The position numbers and the translations under genes are program-made. DNA of 11,244 bases, taken from NCBI GenBank assembly GCA_004151065.3, contig NWUY0303898414.1:1-11244 (forward strand). Reading direction: 5' to 3'. Origin of the DNA: Larix sibirica. Lineage: Eukaryota; Streptophyta; Pinopsida; Pinales; Pinaceae. Under the pieces are notes generated by a model. That model had not been told where the DNA came from. It saw nothing but the letters and a program-made list of their open reading frames with translations, and made no database searches. Each line of letters begins with the position of its first letter. Position 1 is the stretch's first letter. Positions 1 to 8,928 of the stretch are shown one piece after another.

Positions 1-48
1 AGGCCAAGTGTTGTCTACTAATTAGAGATGCCAAGAAAGTAAATGCAT
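1..48 (+). repeat. Left copy of a 48 bp repeat from the LINE tail
   Basis: This stretch matches 515-562 at 42 of 48 positions without gaps; both begin AGGCCAAG and share CTAATTAGAG. The offset is 514 bp. It therefore looks like the ORF2-end region of a second LINE copy, cut off at the window edge on the left and by a junction near 49 on the right. Confidence 0.75.
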
Positions 49-711
49 CAAAAACTCCTGTTGGCTCCAGTTTTGAATGCCAGATTTACTTCTTCAGCCC
101 AAAGAACAGATGGATTCAAAGACTTTATAGTGCATGCTCTTTTCTCCTTTCTTATAAACTACAACTTTTGGCTTGGTAGGTCATTTACTAGGGTTTACCA
201 TCAAAATCCTCTCCACCAACAAGTGACTTTAAGGATGACCTGTGCCTGATTTGTGGTAAAACGGAGTCCCTTAAGCACATTTTGAGGGAATGTCAAGTAG
301 CCAGACACTGTTGGCAGCAGGTTCAGATGCAGGTTCCTTGTATCTTCTACAGGACTATCCATTGGAGGGATGCACTATTAAGTGACTCTAAACAGTCAAT
401 TCCCTCAGTTATTATGGGTCTTTGGAATTGTCTCCAAATTATTAATCTGACAACAAGGTTAGCTTTGTTTCTTCATTCTGTAGGATTGGCTGGAAAAGTT
501 ATGTATCCATATCCAGGCCAAGGGTTGTATCCTAATTAGAGTTGCCAAGAAAGTACATGCTTTTGTTTATTCAGATTTGATTTCAGTTCTAGTAGCATTG
601 AGAAAGAAGTTTTGATTTTTCTTCTGCTCTTTGTACATACTCTTTCTTGTAGATATCTCTGCTCTCTGTAAATATTTTTTTAAATAAAAGGCATATCTTC
701 TCCAAAAAAAA
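49..711 (+). mobile_element. LINE (L1-type) retrotransposon 3' end, degraded
   Basis: The end of a LINE ORF2 followed by a 3' untranslated part and an A-rich tail (704-711, after AATAAAAG). A zinc knuckle of the form C-x2-C-x7-H-x4-C is read as CLICGKTESLKHILREC, with cysteines at 243, 252 and 291 and the histidine at 276. It is the C-terminal knuckle usual in plant L1-type ORF2. The frame is open from about 192 to a stop at 537-539. Upstream similarity (FWLGRSFTR) continues only after a frame change near 190, so the ORF is broken. The reverse transcriptase core and endonuclease are not in the window. The element lies antisense within a midasin intron and is surely inactive. Confidence 0.8.
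515..562 (+). repeat. Right copy of the 48 bp repeat
   Basis: Pairs with 1-48 (42 of 48 identical). In this copy the repeat spans the last codons and stop of the LINE ORF (stop at 537-539), so it belongs to the element itself. Similarity stops at about 562. Confidence 0.75.
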
Positions 712-1170
712 TTATAACAACAATGAATATGAAAATAACTTGATCTTGATTAGCCAAAATCTAAGGAAGTTTAATAAAAAAATTAAAAATGGAATCACAA
801 ATCCTAAACACTCATGCCGCTGAATCATTATGGATAACATTCTCACACTCTGGTTGAAACCATGATTAGTATTGCATTAGTAAGTTCGTTTTGGAATATT
901 TCATAGAGGGTAGCAATATCTACAAGACCTCTAATGACACAATCCCCCAAAAATATCTCAGACCAATCAAATCAGTTGCAACATTACAGATGACTACAAA
1001 AGATTTTGCATTTGCCTATATAAGATGGGTCAAACCAGTTCTAAGGGCTTAGATCATGATGTAACAGGCCTTGACACTTGTTGATCATTCCAACCTTAGG
1101 GGAAAGGAAAATATTGAATTCAAGCGCCCTCTACTCAAAGTGGAGTTAGCGATCCCAAAGTACCACATAC
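712..1170. other. Midasin intron sequence, no gene seen
   Basis: AT-rich sequence between the LINE tail and the donor of the last midasin exon. It holds no recognisable coding sequence or RNA gene. One short minus-strand stretch (861-928) has a faint midasin look and the right phase, but I do not call it an exon; it is listed among the findings. Confidence 0.6.
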
Positions 1171-1236
1171 CTTGCAATGCTAGATTTCTGAAATCAAGGT
1201 TATTGGAAACAGCTGTCTCCACCAAAGACAATTTCC
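1171..1236 (-). CDS. MDN1: Midasin exon l (last recognisable exon)
   Basis: Exon of 66 bp between GATGTACAG and a strong donor, CAAG|GTATGT. It begins with two bases completing the glycine of the previous exon, encodes KLSLVETAVSNNLDFRNLAL and a glutamine, and ends one base into a codon. It resembles the short segment ending LALEG or LAMQG in plant midasins. The next exon is not clearly found, so the intron continues leftward through the LINE fragment and probably out of the window. Confidence 0.82.
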
Positions 1237-4200
1237 CTGTACATCCATGCACAGAATTAGCTAAGAGAATCCTTGTATGTATTTAATGCAGTATTGAGAA
1301 AATTGAAATTGCAAGGTACAAAGCAGTAACAGACCTGAATCAAATAATTGTTTCTGATGTGGAGCTACAGGCCAGATTTTCTGACAAAAATCTAACAGTT
1401 GCTGTTGCTGATGAAAATGCTCTGACGAGGACGTCAGCATTGGATGGCCCGCGTATTTCCACAGCAAAGGCTTCGAATAATTGGAACCCAAAAATAGTAC
1501 TGCATCCAGGTTTTTACTTGCACTTTCAAATACCTAGGCATCGACAAAAAGAGCAAATCACTAATGGGACAATAACCAGAAAGGTAAACCATTAGAAAGG
1601 TAGAGCAAGTATAAATAAATATCCTACAAATATACCGGAAAAACAAGTCCTTTATTTGAAATGAGGTCCAGCAGTTGTGTTATGGACTTTTTCAGCCTCT
1701 GCCAACATATTAACAATATATCAGAATGAAACATGGGTCTATTAACTGCTTTCCAAAATGCCACGTGGCATTCCTGTACCCTTGTGAAGAGTTGGTCAGC
1801 TTTCTCATCACACACTACATTTGCACACATTATAAGAAACTCTTTTTCTATCAACCTCAGACTGTTCAAGACGGAATGTAACTCCTCATAAAGTTCCCCA
1901 GGCACTGATCCACGGCCTTTGTTAAGAGGCCGGTACTTAAGAGACACATCATTTGTTTCATTCTCAGTCTTCCACTGCCACATTGCACATCTCAGCATTG
2001 AAAAGTTCTTGATTAACTGTCTCAAACGCATTACAACAGGGTTCGCTTGATCATTCAAGGGCACTGAATCTATTGACTTGGCAGAAAAGCATGGTAACAA
2101 CTGGAGGTTTAACTTTCCAGGAAAGATGGACGTCAACTCTTCCCAAACAGACTCAAGGCATTTTCTGACCGGATGGTCCTTTGCATCCTCCACCATTATC
2201 ACAAATGATTTGAAGAACGGGCAGTATGGTTCAACTTTAGAAGCAAAAAACTTAAGCCACTGCAGGCGAAGTCCCAAATCACTAAAACTAGCTTGCTCTA
2301 TCATCCAACTTGCTGCATAAAATAGCATATGACCAACATTGACGGCATCAAAAGCAGGAAGCCTTACCTTTTCCACATCTTGTAATGTCACTGAACTGGG
2401 AAACAAAAAGAATCGTATGAAATAGGAAGGAAAGAACCAAGCACTAGGCAGTTCGGTCTTGAGCCACAGAATGAAACCATCTTCCTTATTATATTCCCGA
2501 GGCTTGATACTTGACTTCCCCTCTAGACTTATGTTAAAGGATGCATATTGTGCTCCTAAAATCTCCAAATACATACAATCACGTTTAACAATTGCTTCCT
2601 TAGAAAATTGCAAATATTTTCTCAGTTCTAGAGGTGTTGGCCATCCTCCTGGTAAAAACAAACCATGTCTAAACCAGTTATCTGAATCAATGATGTCAAT
2701 ATTGGACAAATGAAACTTCACTATTTGAAAAGCAGTGTTTCTTGCTTCAATTTTATAAAGAGAATACAAATAGATCTGCTCCCAGCTAGAGTACAAAGAC
2801 CAAGAGAGACTTTCCCCTCTCATAAGCAATTGCTGCAAAAGTTGTGCCCACTGGGAAAACTCACGCAGTGAAACTACTATACCAAAGCATGAAAGCTCAT
2901 TTTTCAGAGAATAATGCACAGTTGCCATTGCATCAATCAAGTTTGAAACAGGAAGACCAGATAAAGTTAAGAACCTTTTCAGATCCTCTATGTTACTTCT
3001 ATTTACTTCAGATTCACGAATTGCTGGGGACACTAACCAATCTGGCTGCATAAGGTATATTTCAATTCCTCTATTACGCATAGCTCTTGACACTTCCCCG
3101 TGACTTGGATCAACTGTAAGGAACATTCGAAATTTGGGATGAGCATAAACTTCCATTGGTTCCCCATTTACAAGTCCACGCTCATTTACTGTAATCAAAC
3201 CACTTGGTTCAAGCAACGAGTTAAGCCGGTCAAGAACCTGTATAAAGGAGAAAATCAATATAAATGAGAAAATCCAGAAAAGCAACTATAACCACATAGT
3301 TCTAAAAAGGAATTAACTCTGTCATGCATCTCTATCAACAAGAAATTCCACAAAAAACAGTCTTAAGAATATGAAGAAAACAAAGTCAAATCAGCTCTCC
3401 CTTCAATTTTACAATAAAATCTACAAACCGTTGGATTGCAAAGATTTGCATTATCAAGCACAACCCACTCGCCATGCTCTAAAGCCTTGATCAGACCTCC
3501 ATTGATCCACTCAAAATGTCCAGCAATTCCATTCATGTCCAAGGTTTTTTCGAGGTGTCCCAGTATTTTTATGATTTTGTCAATATCTAAATTGGACCAT
3601 GATATTGATATCCCAGTTGATTTGGCAATATGTTTTAAGTGCTCCACAATCTTTCTCAACAATCCTATTGCCAAATGATTAATTGATCCACTGTCTATAT
3701 GTTTATTGAAAGTTGTTGAGCAAGAAACCGGAACAGTGCACTGACTATTGATAGTGTTCTGAAATGCAGCCCATCTACCAAGCAAATCTTTAACAACAGT
3801 TTTGCTGTCCTCTGCTGATAATAATGTTGCAGGAGCTCCTAAACATGCTGCACAAAGCTCTTCCAGATAATTATGAACCTGAATGATAGTATCATGCCAA
3901 TACCGGAAAGCATCATATTGCTCAAAGCAACCAAGTAATTCTGAAGTATCTGTTCTGTCTGAAAGATTATACTCCCGCAATATATTTCCAGTTAGATCAG
4001 CAAGCAGCCTCACTATCGATGTTTTACCAGATGAAGATGGGCCAACCAAAATGCACATCCAGCCTTGCTCTACACAATGCATCACCGCTTCCAGAGAGTT
4101 AACAAGCCCTGGAAGAAGATGAAGCTGACGTTTTAAATCTTGACCATGTGCAATGGTGTTACGTAGAAGAGCAGCTTCCCCAACAAACAAGCTTTGGGGG

Positions 4201-7151
4201 GTGATTTTCACTTTCGGAAAAGCATTTATAGATGCACTAACACCAAAAACCTCTTGATATAGTTTCAAGATTTGTCGACGATCTTCAAAGGTGCGCATCC
4301 TTTGTAAATATACAACATTAAGAAAACAGTCTTCTTTTGAACAGCCCTGGGCACCTGAAAGTAGCAAGATTCTCAAGGACATTGCCAAAAAATAAACAAA
4401 ACTCCAGACACTCAAAAGTACAGTACTGAGGATAATATGGGCATTAGAGAAAATGAGATAATGCATTAATATATATATGTAACTTTAGAGCTAAAAAAGA
4501 AAAGTATGCATTGACTTCATATTGACAACCTTCAATTAGATGACAAGATCGCAACACATCACGCAAGTTGAACTCCCATGGGGATCCAATTTGCCCATAT
4601 CTACACTGAACCATTGTATCATTATGAAGGCGTGCGTTAAACTCTATCAGCTTTGAAAGATATGTCCTCGGAATAGATGGATGTAAAGCACTGGATATAA
4701 ACAAGAAATCATCTTCATGTAATGCATCCACATAAACCTGCACTCATCAAATCATAGGCCTTCATTCAATTTGCATAAACCTATATTTCAACAAAAACTC
4801 TATGCTAGCTCAATGATCCTGTCACTCACTTATAATTGTCCTCTAGAAGTGTCTGACTGATCCCTAAATGATGTAATGGGAAACCATGAAAGAATATTAC
4901 AGACCTTAGTGAAACGGTTCAGAAAGGACTTCGGTAGACCTTTCCTGCCACCTCCCTGATGAGAAGGATTCTGGCATGCAAAAATTCGAAAAGCAGGTGG
5001 ACATCTAAAAGTGCGTCCCAGCTCTGGAACATAAACTTCTCCACGGTGATCCAAGATCGCATTCAACCCCTGTTATTTCAGACATTATAAACTACATAAA
5101 TTTAGGCTGAACATTAAGCATTTATTGCAACTTGCTCAGATTACATAGCCAATCCTATTTTAATAGAAGAATGTGCTAATGTGCTACTCAGATCACCTCT
5201 AGGACAGACTGTGGAGCAAGATTTAGTTCATCCAGTATGACCCAACTTCCGGCCTTCAGTGCCTGTCTCCAACCATTACCAATTTGTGAGAAACTTCCCT
5301 CCATGGTCAAAAAATAAGATCCAGTTTTTAAAAGTTATGAAATGAACTTGAACCCCATAAATGCAGTATTCTAGCAATGACAACCTGCAAGAGAATGCCA
5401 TCAGACCACTGAAATTCAATCCCTTTTGCTCCTTCTACAGGCAAATCAGAGCCTAATAGGTCCATGATATCCGTCTGCCAAAAAAAATATGTAAAAGATT
5501 ATCACCAACATCAGCACAAGCCTATAATAATATCATCTAGTCAGCTAGAACAACATTTGGATTAAAATTTTCTCTTCCCTTCAATCTCCACTCTGCATTT
5601 CTAACATATTACCTATTACATTAGACTGAATTTCTACATTTAAAATTCTGTATTTTTTTAGAGCTGTTTAGGAGATGCTATTGGCACTCATTGATGTGGT
5701 CAAAGATTGTACTTCCTTAGGCCCATTGACTTACTTTGACCATCTGGCAATGTTAAATATAACTATATTTCATTTCATAAGTGGCAGAATTGGCATATAG
5801 GTAAAATGATAATTAATCAAATTTTAGCCACCACACAATTGTATCTTAAATAGATGGCCAACAATAAACTCACATATCTGTTTGTAGTTGAATGATAAAT
5901 AAATGGCCAGCAATAGGAATCTGCCATACTTCTAAAATGAACAAAATTTATAAATTTTATCTACATTGATCTTCTATATAAAAACATTTATATTCACAGA
6001 TCTAGATTTTCCTTGCAAGGCAAAATTTCTATATGCCTCAGACCCTGATCCAGTGAGCATTTCCCATTTCCCAGTCAAAAATAAATGCATGAATTCTTGA
6101 ATACAAAAAAATAACACACAATATATAACCATAATTCAACCAGATGTCAACTTTGAAAATTGGCTAGTGAAAGATGCAATTTGAAACCAGTTTACTTGCC
6201 TGCTCCGAAAGATTTATTCTCACAAGATTTTGATTTGAAGAGTTTGCAATTGCAGCAACTAAGCTCGTTTTACCCACCCCAGGGCTACCCTCCAACAGAA
6301 CTGTTACACAACATAATATTTAAATCAAAAAAATTTAAACCAACAGAACTGAGTAGAAAACCAAAAGATAAAAGAATGAAACATAAAAAAATTACCTGGT
6401 TTAAGAAGTTGCATTGCACGCAGAATACGCAAGGCATTACTACTGGTCGTTGGAGCTGATAGCTCAAAACTGCTAATTTCAATTTCATGGACACCTGCAG
6501 AGGCAACCATAATCAGTATAAATAACATATGAAATATTATATTAGAATTACAACTTTGTCCCACAGATATAAAAATTTCGATCCATGCCAATGTCAATGA
6601 CCAATTCAATAAACTGATACAAAGTGGAGGTCAGATAAGTTAAAATATAAGAATATACATCCACAAGAAATCAAGACGTAATGCAACCATTTTAAGTATG
6701 GAGAAGAATTAATGATATTAGATGCTGACATTCCAGTGAGTGCAATTTATAATTGATTTATTATTTTAAATTATGGATGTAAGGTGACATTGATACCTTT
6801 AACAATATAAAACGGGTCAATACCAAACATGTCAGTGGACTGATTATTTTCGAGATTCAGCCGACTGATAATTTTTGGCGGATAACCTCTGCCATACTGT
6901 AGTTCTCTAAGATATGCAACAGAAATCCGTTCTCCAGCCTAATAATCATTAAAATTGGCAGAAAATGTTACCCCTCTAACTGTAACTAAAAATGAGGTTT
7001 CTGACAAGCAGTTGCACAAGCATCAGCACAAGTTACACAAAATGCATTATGGGAAAATACATCAGAAAAATACATACATGAAGCTGATGCAGTAAAAAGT
7101 TCAGACAGGCTTCTTTCAATCTCACAACTGCCGCATTGGACTTTCCAGAGC
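1171..7151 (-). CDS. MDN1: Midasin (AAA-ATPase of 60S ribosome biogenesis), internal part, 12 exons
   Basis: Midasin is a very large (about 5,000 residue) nuclear AAA ATPase with six AAA modules in one chain. It removes assembly factors from pre-60S ribosomal particles. Joining 7151-7078, 6938-6797, 6494-6396, 6300-6200, 5474-5385, 5262-5197, 5069-4905, 4737-4530, 4354-3429, 3237-1636, 1470-1335 and 1236-1171 gives 1224 complete codons without a stop, with phases matching at all 11 junctions. AAA4 has a Walker A (GSPGVGKTS, residues about 109-117 of this partial protein), a Walker B (WVILDELNLAPQ, 175-186), a sensor region (ACQNP, 221-225) and an NRF arginine motif (241-243). AAA5 has a Walker A (GPSSSGKTS, 419-427), a Walker B-like WVVLDNANLCNP (611-622) and MRNRG (676-680). 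The remainder is the less conserved stretch before AAA6. Start and stop codons lie outside the window. The identification comes from family resemblance to remembered plant midasins; the exon borders come from splice signals, phase and protein continuity. The unbroken frame suggests a working gene. Confidence 0.96.
1335..1470 (-). CDS. MDN1: Midasin exon k
   Basis: Exon of 136 bp, placed by similarity to the plant midasin block LLW..GGHP. It encodes PLLWKYAGHPMLTSSSEHF, then HQQQQLLDFCQKIWP, and ends one base into a glycine codon at TTCAG|GTCTGT. The acceptor, ATTCGAAG, has a weak pyrimidine tract, so the 5' border is the least certain splice site. Phase fits on both sides. Confidence 0.82.
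1636..3237 (-). CDS. MDN1: Midasin exon j (end of AAA5 and AAA5-AAA6 stretch)
   Basis: This is the largest exon in the window: 1602 bp, exactly 534 codons. It runs from TTTATACAG|GTTCTT to TTTCCG|GTATAT. It starts VLDRLNSLLEPSGLITVNER, continues to FLTVDPSHGEVSRAMRNRG (sensor and arginine region of AAA5), and then a diverging stretch that keeps recognisable islands such as FLPGGWPTPLELRKY and YLEILGAQYAS. The reading frame continues into the next intron for six codons before a stop, which confirms that the exon must end before 1624. Confidence 0.95.
3429..4354 (-). CDS. MDN1: Midasin exon i (AAA5 with Walker A)
   Basis: Exon of 926 bp encoding 308 complete codons. Of two nearby acceptors, only CTTTCAG|GTGCC fits the phase of the previous exon; CCCAG|GGCTG would break the frame. 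It opens AQGCSKEDCFLNVVYLQRMR, carries the AAA5 Walker A LVGPSSSGKTS, then CFEQYDAFRYW, and closes on the Walker B-like WVVLDNANLCNPT before ACG|GTTTGT. A long variable insert separates the Walker motifs, as in other midasins. Confidence 0.95.
4530..4737 (-). CDS. MDN1: Midasin exon h (AAA4 C-terminal small domain)
   Basis: Exon of 208 bp between acceptor GTGCAG and donor GAAG|GTTGTC, ending one base into a codon. It begins VYVDALHEDDFLF and contains GSPWEFNLRDVLRSCHLIE, the conserved helix after the AAA4 core. Reading on past the donor runs into non-conserved residues, which supports this border. Confidence 0.93.
4905..5069 (-). CDS. MDN1: Midasin exon g (AAA4 sensor and arginine region)
   Basis: Exon of 165 bp, exactly 55 codons, between AAATAACAG and AAG|GTCTGT. 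It encodes GLNAILDHRGEVYVPELG, then FRIFACQNPSHQGGG and GLPKSFLNRFTK. This is among the most conserved blocks in plant midasin. The asparagine of CQNP is the sensor-1 position, and the arginine of NRF is the likely arginine finger. Confidence 0.96.
5197..5262 (-). CDS. MDN1: Midasin exon f (AAA4 Walker B)
   Basis: Exon of 66 bp, exactly 22 codons, between GGAGACAG and GAG|GTGATC. It encodes ALKAGSWVILDELNLAPQ and then SVLE. The D and E of the Walker B motif needed for ATP hydrolysis are both present, so AAA4 looks catalytically competent. Confidence 0.93.
5385..5474 (-). CDS. MDN1: Midasin exon e (AAA4 core after Walker A)
   Basis: Exon of 90 bp, exactly 30 codons, between TTTGGCAG and CAG|GTTGTC. 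It encodes TDIMDLLGSDLPVEG, then a charged spacer and FQWSDGILLQ. Both blocks are characteristic of midasin AAA modules between Walker A and Walker B. Confidence 0.93.
5475..6199 (-). other. MDN1: GC-AG intron inside AAA4 of midasin
   Basis: This 725 bp intron is the longest complete one in the visible gene. It starts GCAAGT right after CAG (GC at 6199-6198) and ends TTTTTTTTGGCAG. Apart from the C at donor position 2, the donor fits the U1 consensus closely, which is typical of GC-AG introns spliced by the major spliceosome. The intron is AT-rich and holds no gene. An imperfect 20 bp direct repeat (18 of 20 identical) lies at 5847-5866 and 5896-5915, on the plus strand numbering. Confidence 0.88.
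6200..6300 (-). CDS. MDN1: Midasin exon d (AAA4 Walker A)
   Basis: Exon of 101 bp carrying the AAA4 nucleotide-binding loop, LLEGSPGVGKTSLVAAIA, and ending RINLSEQ. The acceptor is GTGTAACAG. The downstream border is a non-canonical GC donor, CAG|GCAAGT; nothing else keeps the protein continuous with TDIMDLLGSD in the next exon. Confidence 0.93.
6396..6494 (-). CDS. MDN1: Midasin exon c (N-terminal edge of AAA4)
   Basis: Exon of 99 bp between acceptor TCTGCAG and donor CCAG|GTAATT. It encodes VHEIEISSFELSAPTTSS followed by NALRILRAMQLLKP, the usual lead-in to the AAA4 P-loop. It begins with two bases and ends with one base of a split codon, both matching its neighbours. Confidence 0.9.
6797..6938 (-). 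CDS. MDN1: Midasin exon b (linker leading into AAA4)
   Basis: Exon of 142 bp, starting on a codon border after ATTATTAG and ending one base into a codon at AAAG|GTATCA. It encodes a conserved-looking stretch containing YLRELQYGRGYPPKIISRL and ending FGIDPFYIVK. The split glycine codon (G + GT) is completed by the next exon. Confidence 0.88.
7078..7151 (-). CDS. MDN1: Midasin exon a (upstream of AAA4)
   Basis: Exon of 74 bp, opening in the middle of a codon (two bases) and ending on a codon border. The acceptor is TTGTCTTGGCAG and the donor is CAT|GTATGT. It encodes SGKSNAAVVRLKEACLNF and six more residues. This linker before AAA4 is poorly conserved, so the call rests on strong splice sites, matching phase and position. 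The preceding exon is not recognised in the window. Confidence 0.75.
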
Positions 7152-8928
7152 CTGCCAAGACAAATCAGTGCATACTGTGAGAGACTATATTCAGTATGCA
7201 AGAAAGTAATGAACTCCAAGGACTAAGATGACACAAAGATCTCCAATAAGAATCCATGACACAGCACCTTTCACTCGCCAAAATGCTCAGAATGTATAGC
7301 TACATTCAGGTAAAAGAACTAGAGTTGACTGAAAAGATAAAAAGAAATATGCATTCAAATTTTAGGTGCCAACAAATACATACTATGATATTAGAAAATC
7401 ATAAAAAGTGTCCATATACATACACATTAATAAAACAGCATGACTTAACATTATCACTGTAATATGCCCTATGGCAAATACATAAATGGTGTTGGTTTGT
7501 ATTTATTCACTTAGGCATTGGAGATATTCTAATGGTTTGGTGGACACCATTCACTAAGGCCCCATGGAGGAGCCACTTACTTGGAGAGCACCCTTCAAGG
7601 GCTTAGGACCATTTTGCATCATGAAGGAGGGCTCCAAGCCCTAGTTGTCATGTGGGAGCTTGGTTTCCTATTCGGAATTTCGGAGTATTGGAGATGGCTC
7701 GAGGACACCTAGGGCTTTGATAATATTCTTGCAGGAGGTAGCAGACCCAACGGGGTACTCTGTTTTGGGGGATAGATGGAATCTATGAAGGCTTGTGATG
7801 GAGTGGTGTGGACTTGCCTTGCGTAGCTACATCACCTTGGCTTCATTATTGTGCATGACATTGCCATTGGAGCATGGCATTTGTACTCTTGATCTCTTTG
7901 GAATTCAATATGCATGCTTCCCTATGCTCAGTCATGTCTTTGGAATTCAGTCCCATCGAATCCAAAATGGCAGAGGTCAGCCCTAAGTATGTATACATAT
8001 GTAGTCTCCAAATTGAGATGACATGGGTCAGCTCCAAACAGAAAAGAAATAGGTCGGCTATAAATAGCAATGAAACAGGTCGGCTCTAATTCAATGATGT
8101 GACAGATCAGCTCTAGACAATAGTGAACAGGTCAGCTCCTATTACACTCATTCTGCAGCATGTCCATTGTCATCTGGCTATCTGGTTTCTTGTCTTTATT
8201 ACTTTAAGTGTTTTCTCACCTTATGTTTTCTTAGCTGATTTTCCTAGTTCAGTCATTTCTTTCAGGTTCCTCTTCAACATCTTCAGCTAATTAAATGCCC
8301 AACAATGTACATAAGACGATCAATGGATGTTCTCAGGAACAGTTTCTGAATATTGGAAAGCTATAGAATTCTTCGAAGTCCTTTAAGTAAGGCACTGACT
8401 GCTGCCAGGCTCAAACACCAGTGCACCTTGAGCTGCATACCAACAGCTTAAAATTATTTGAAAATTTTTCCAGAAGTAATTCTCACTACACAGATTGAGT
8501 AAATAATGAATTCCCAGAATTGATAATAAATATAGCTTCAGATGTTTGCCATGAACCAAATGAGCTTAATGTAAGAAATTATCCTTATGCAGCCAGTGGA
8601 AATGTTAGTTATCATGACTAAATACTGCATGTACGAAACCTCACTAGTCATGGCGTCGAAAAATGTCATTCTATAAACTTTTCAGCAGAGGGGTACTTCA
8701 TCCTAATAAACTTCATCAAACACTTAGTATATCTGTCCATCATCCATCCTTACAATAAACAAGCAACAGGTGGAGTCATATTTTGGGTGCCTGCCAACCT
8801 TGTTTATATGAGCAAGAAACATGGTTGGTTCTGGATGTGATCTCCAGCTGTGCAGTCAACTGAATGTTCTACTTAAATAAACCATCAGTTGAACCCCAAC
8901 TCATGCCCATTACTTTCTTTAAATGCAC
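7152..8928. other. Non-coding stretch, probable midasin intron with repeat debris
   Basis: No gene recognised on either strand. Sequence next to 7152 is the pyrimidine-rich 3' end of a midasin intron. The part from about 7500 to 8150 is richer in G and C than its surroundings and looks like decayed transposon or LTR sequence, but I see no terminal repeats or coding domain that would name it. The open frames here are short and carry no family motif. Confidence 0.5.
7973..8150 (+). repeat. Decayed tandem repeat, unit about 26 bp
   Basis: A core of the type CAGGTCAGCTC or TAGGTCGGCTA recurs at about 7973, 8024, 8050, 8076, 8103 and 8128. The spacings are 51, 26, 26, 27 and 25 bp. The 51 bp gap equals two units and has a weaker copy (GTAGTCTCC) near 8000. 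Units share the pattern GGTCRGCTCYA followed by an A-rich half. It reads as a minisatellite, possibly inside a transposon remnant. Confidence 0.7.

Noticed and set aside
1071-1286. Plus-strand open frame of 71 codons
   Set aside because: It overlaps the antisense of a midasin exon and shows no family motif.
4330-4350. Alternative acceptor CCCAG|GGCTG for the AAA5 exon
   Set aside because: It would break the reading frame with the previous exon; the acceptor at 4355 keeps phase and protein similarity.
6160-6459. Plus-strand open frame of 99 codons
   Set aside because: It is the antisense of the AAA4 Walker A exon and flanking introns; no similarity of its own.
7846-8070. Minus-strand open frame of 74 codons
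   Set aside because: It runs through the tandem repeat region, lacks any motif, and has no midasin-like splice signals.
8219-8290. Minus-strand exon-like segment between TTAATTAG and ATAAG|GTGAGA
   Set aside because: It has good splice-like ends, but all three frames contain stops before the donor.
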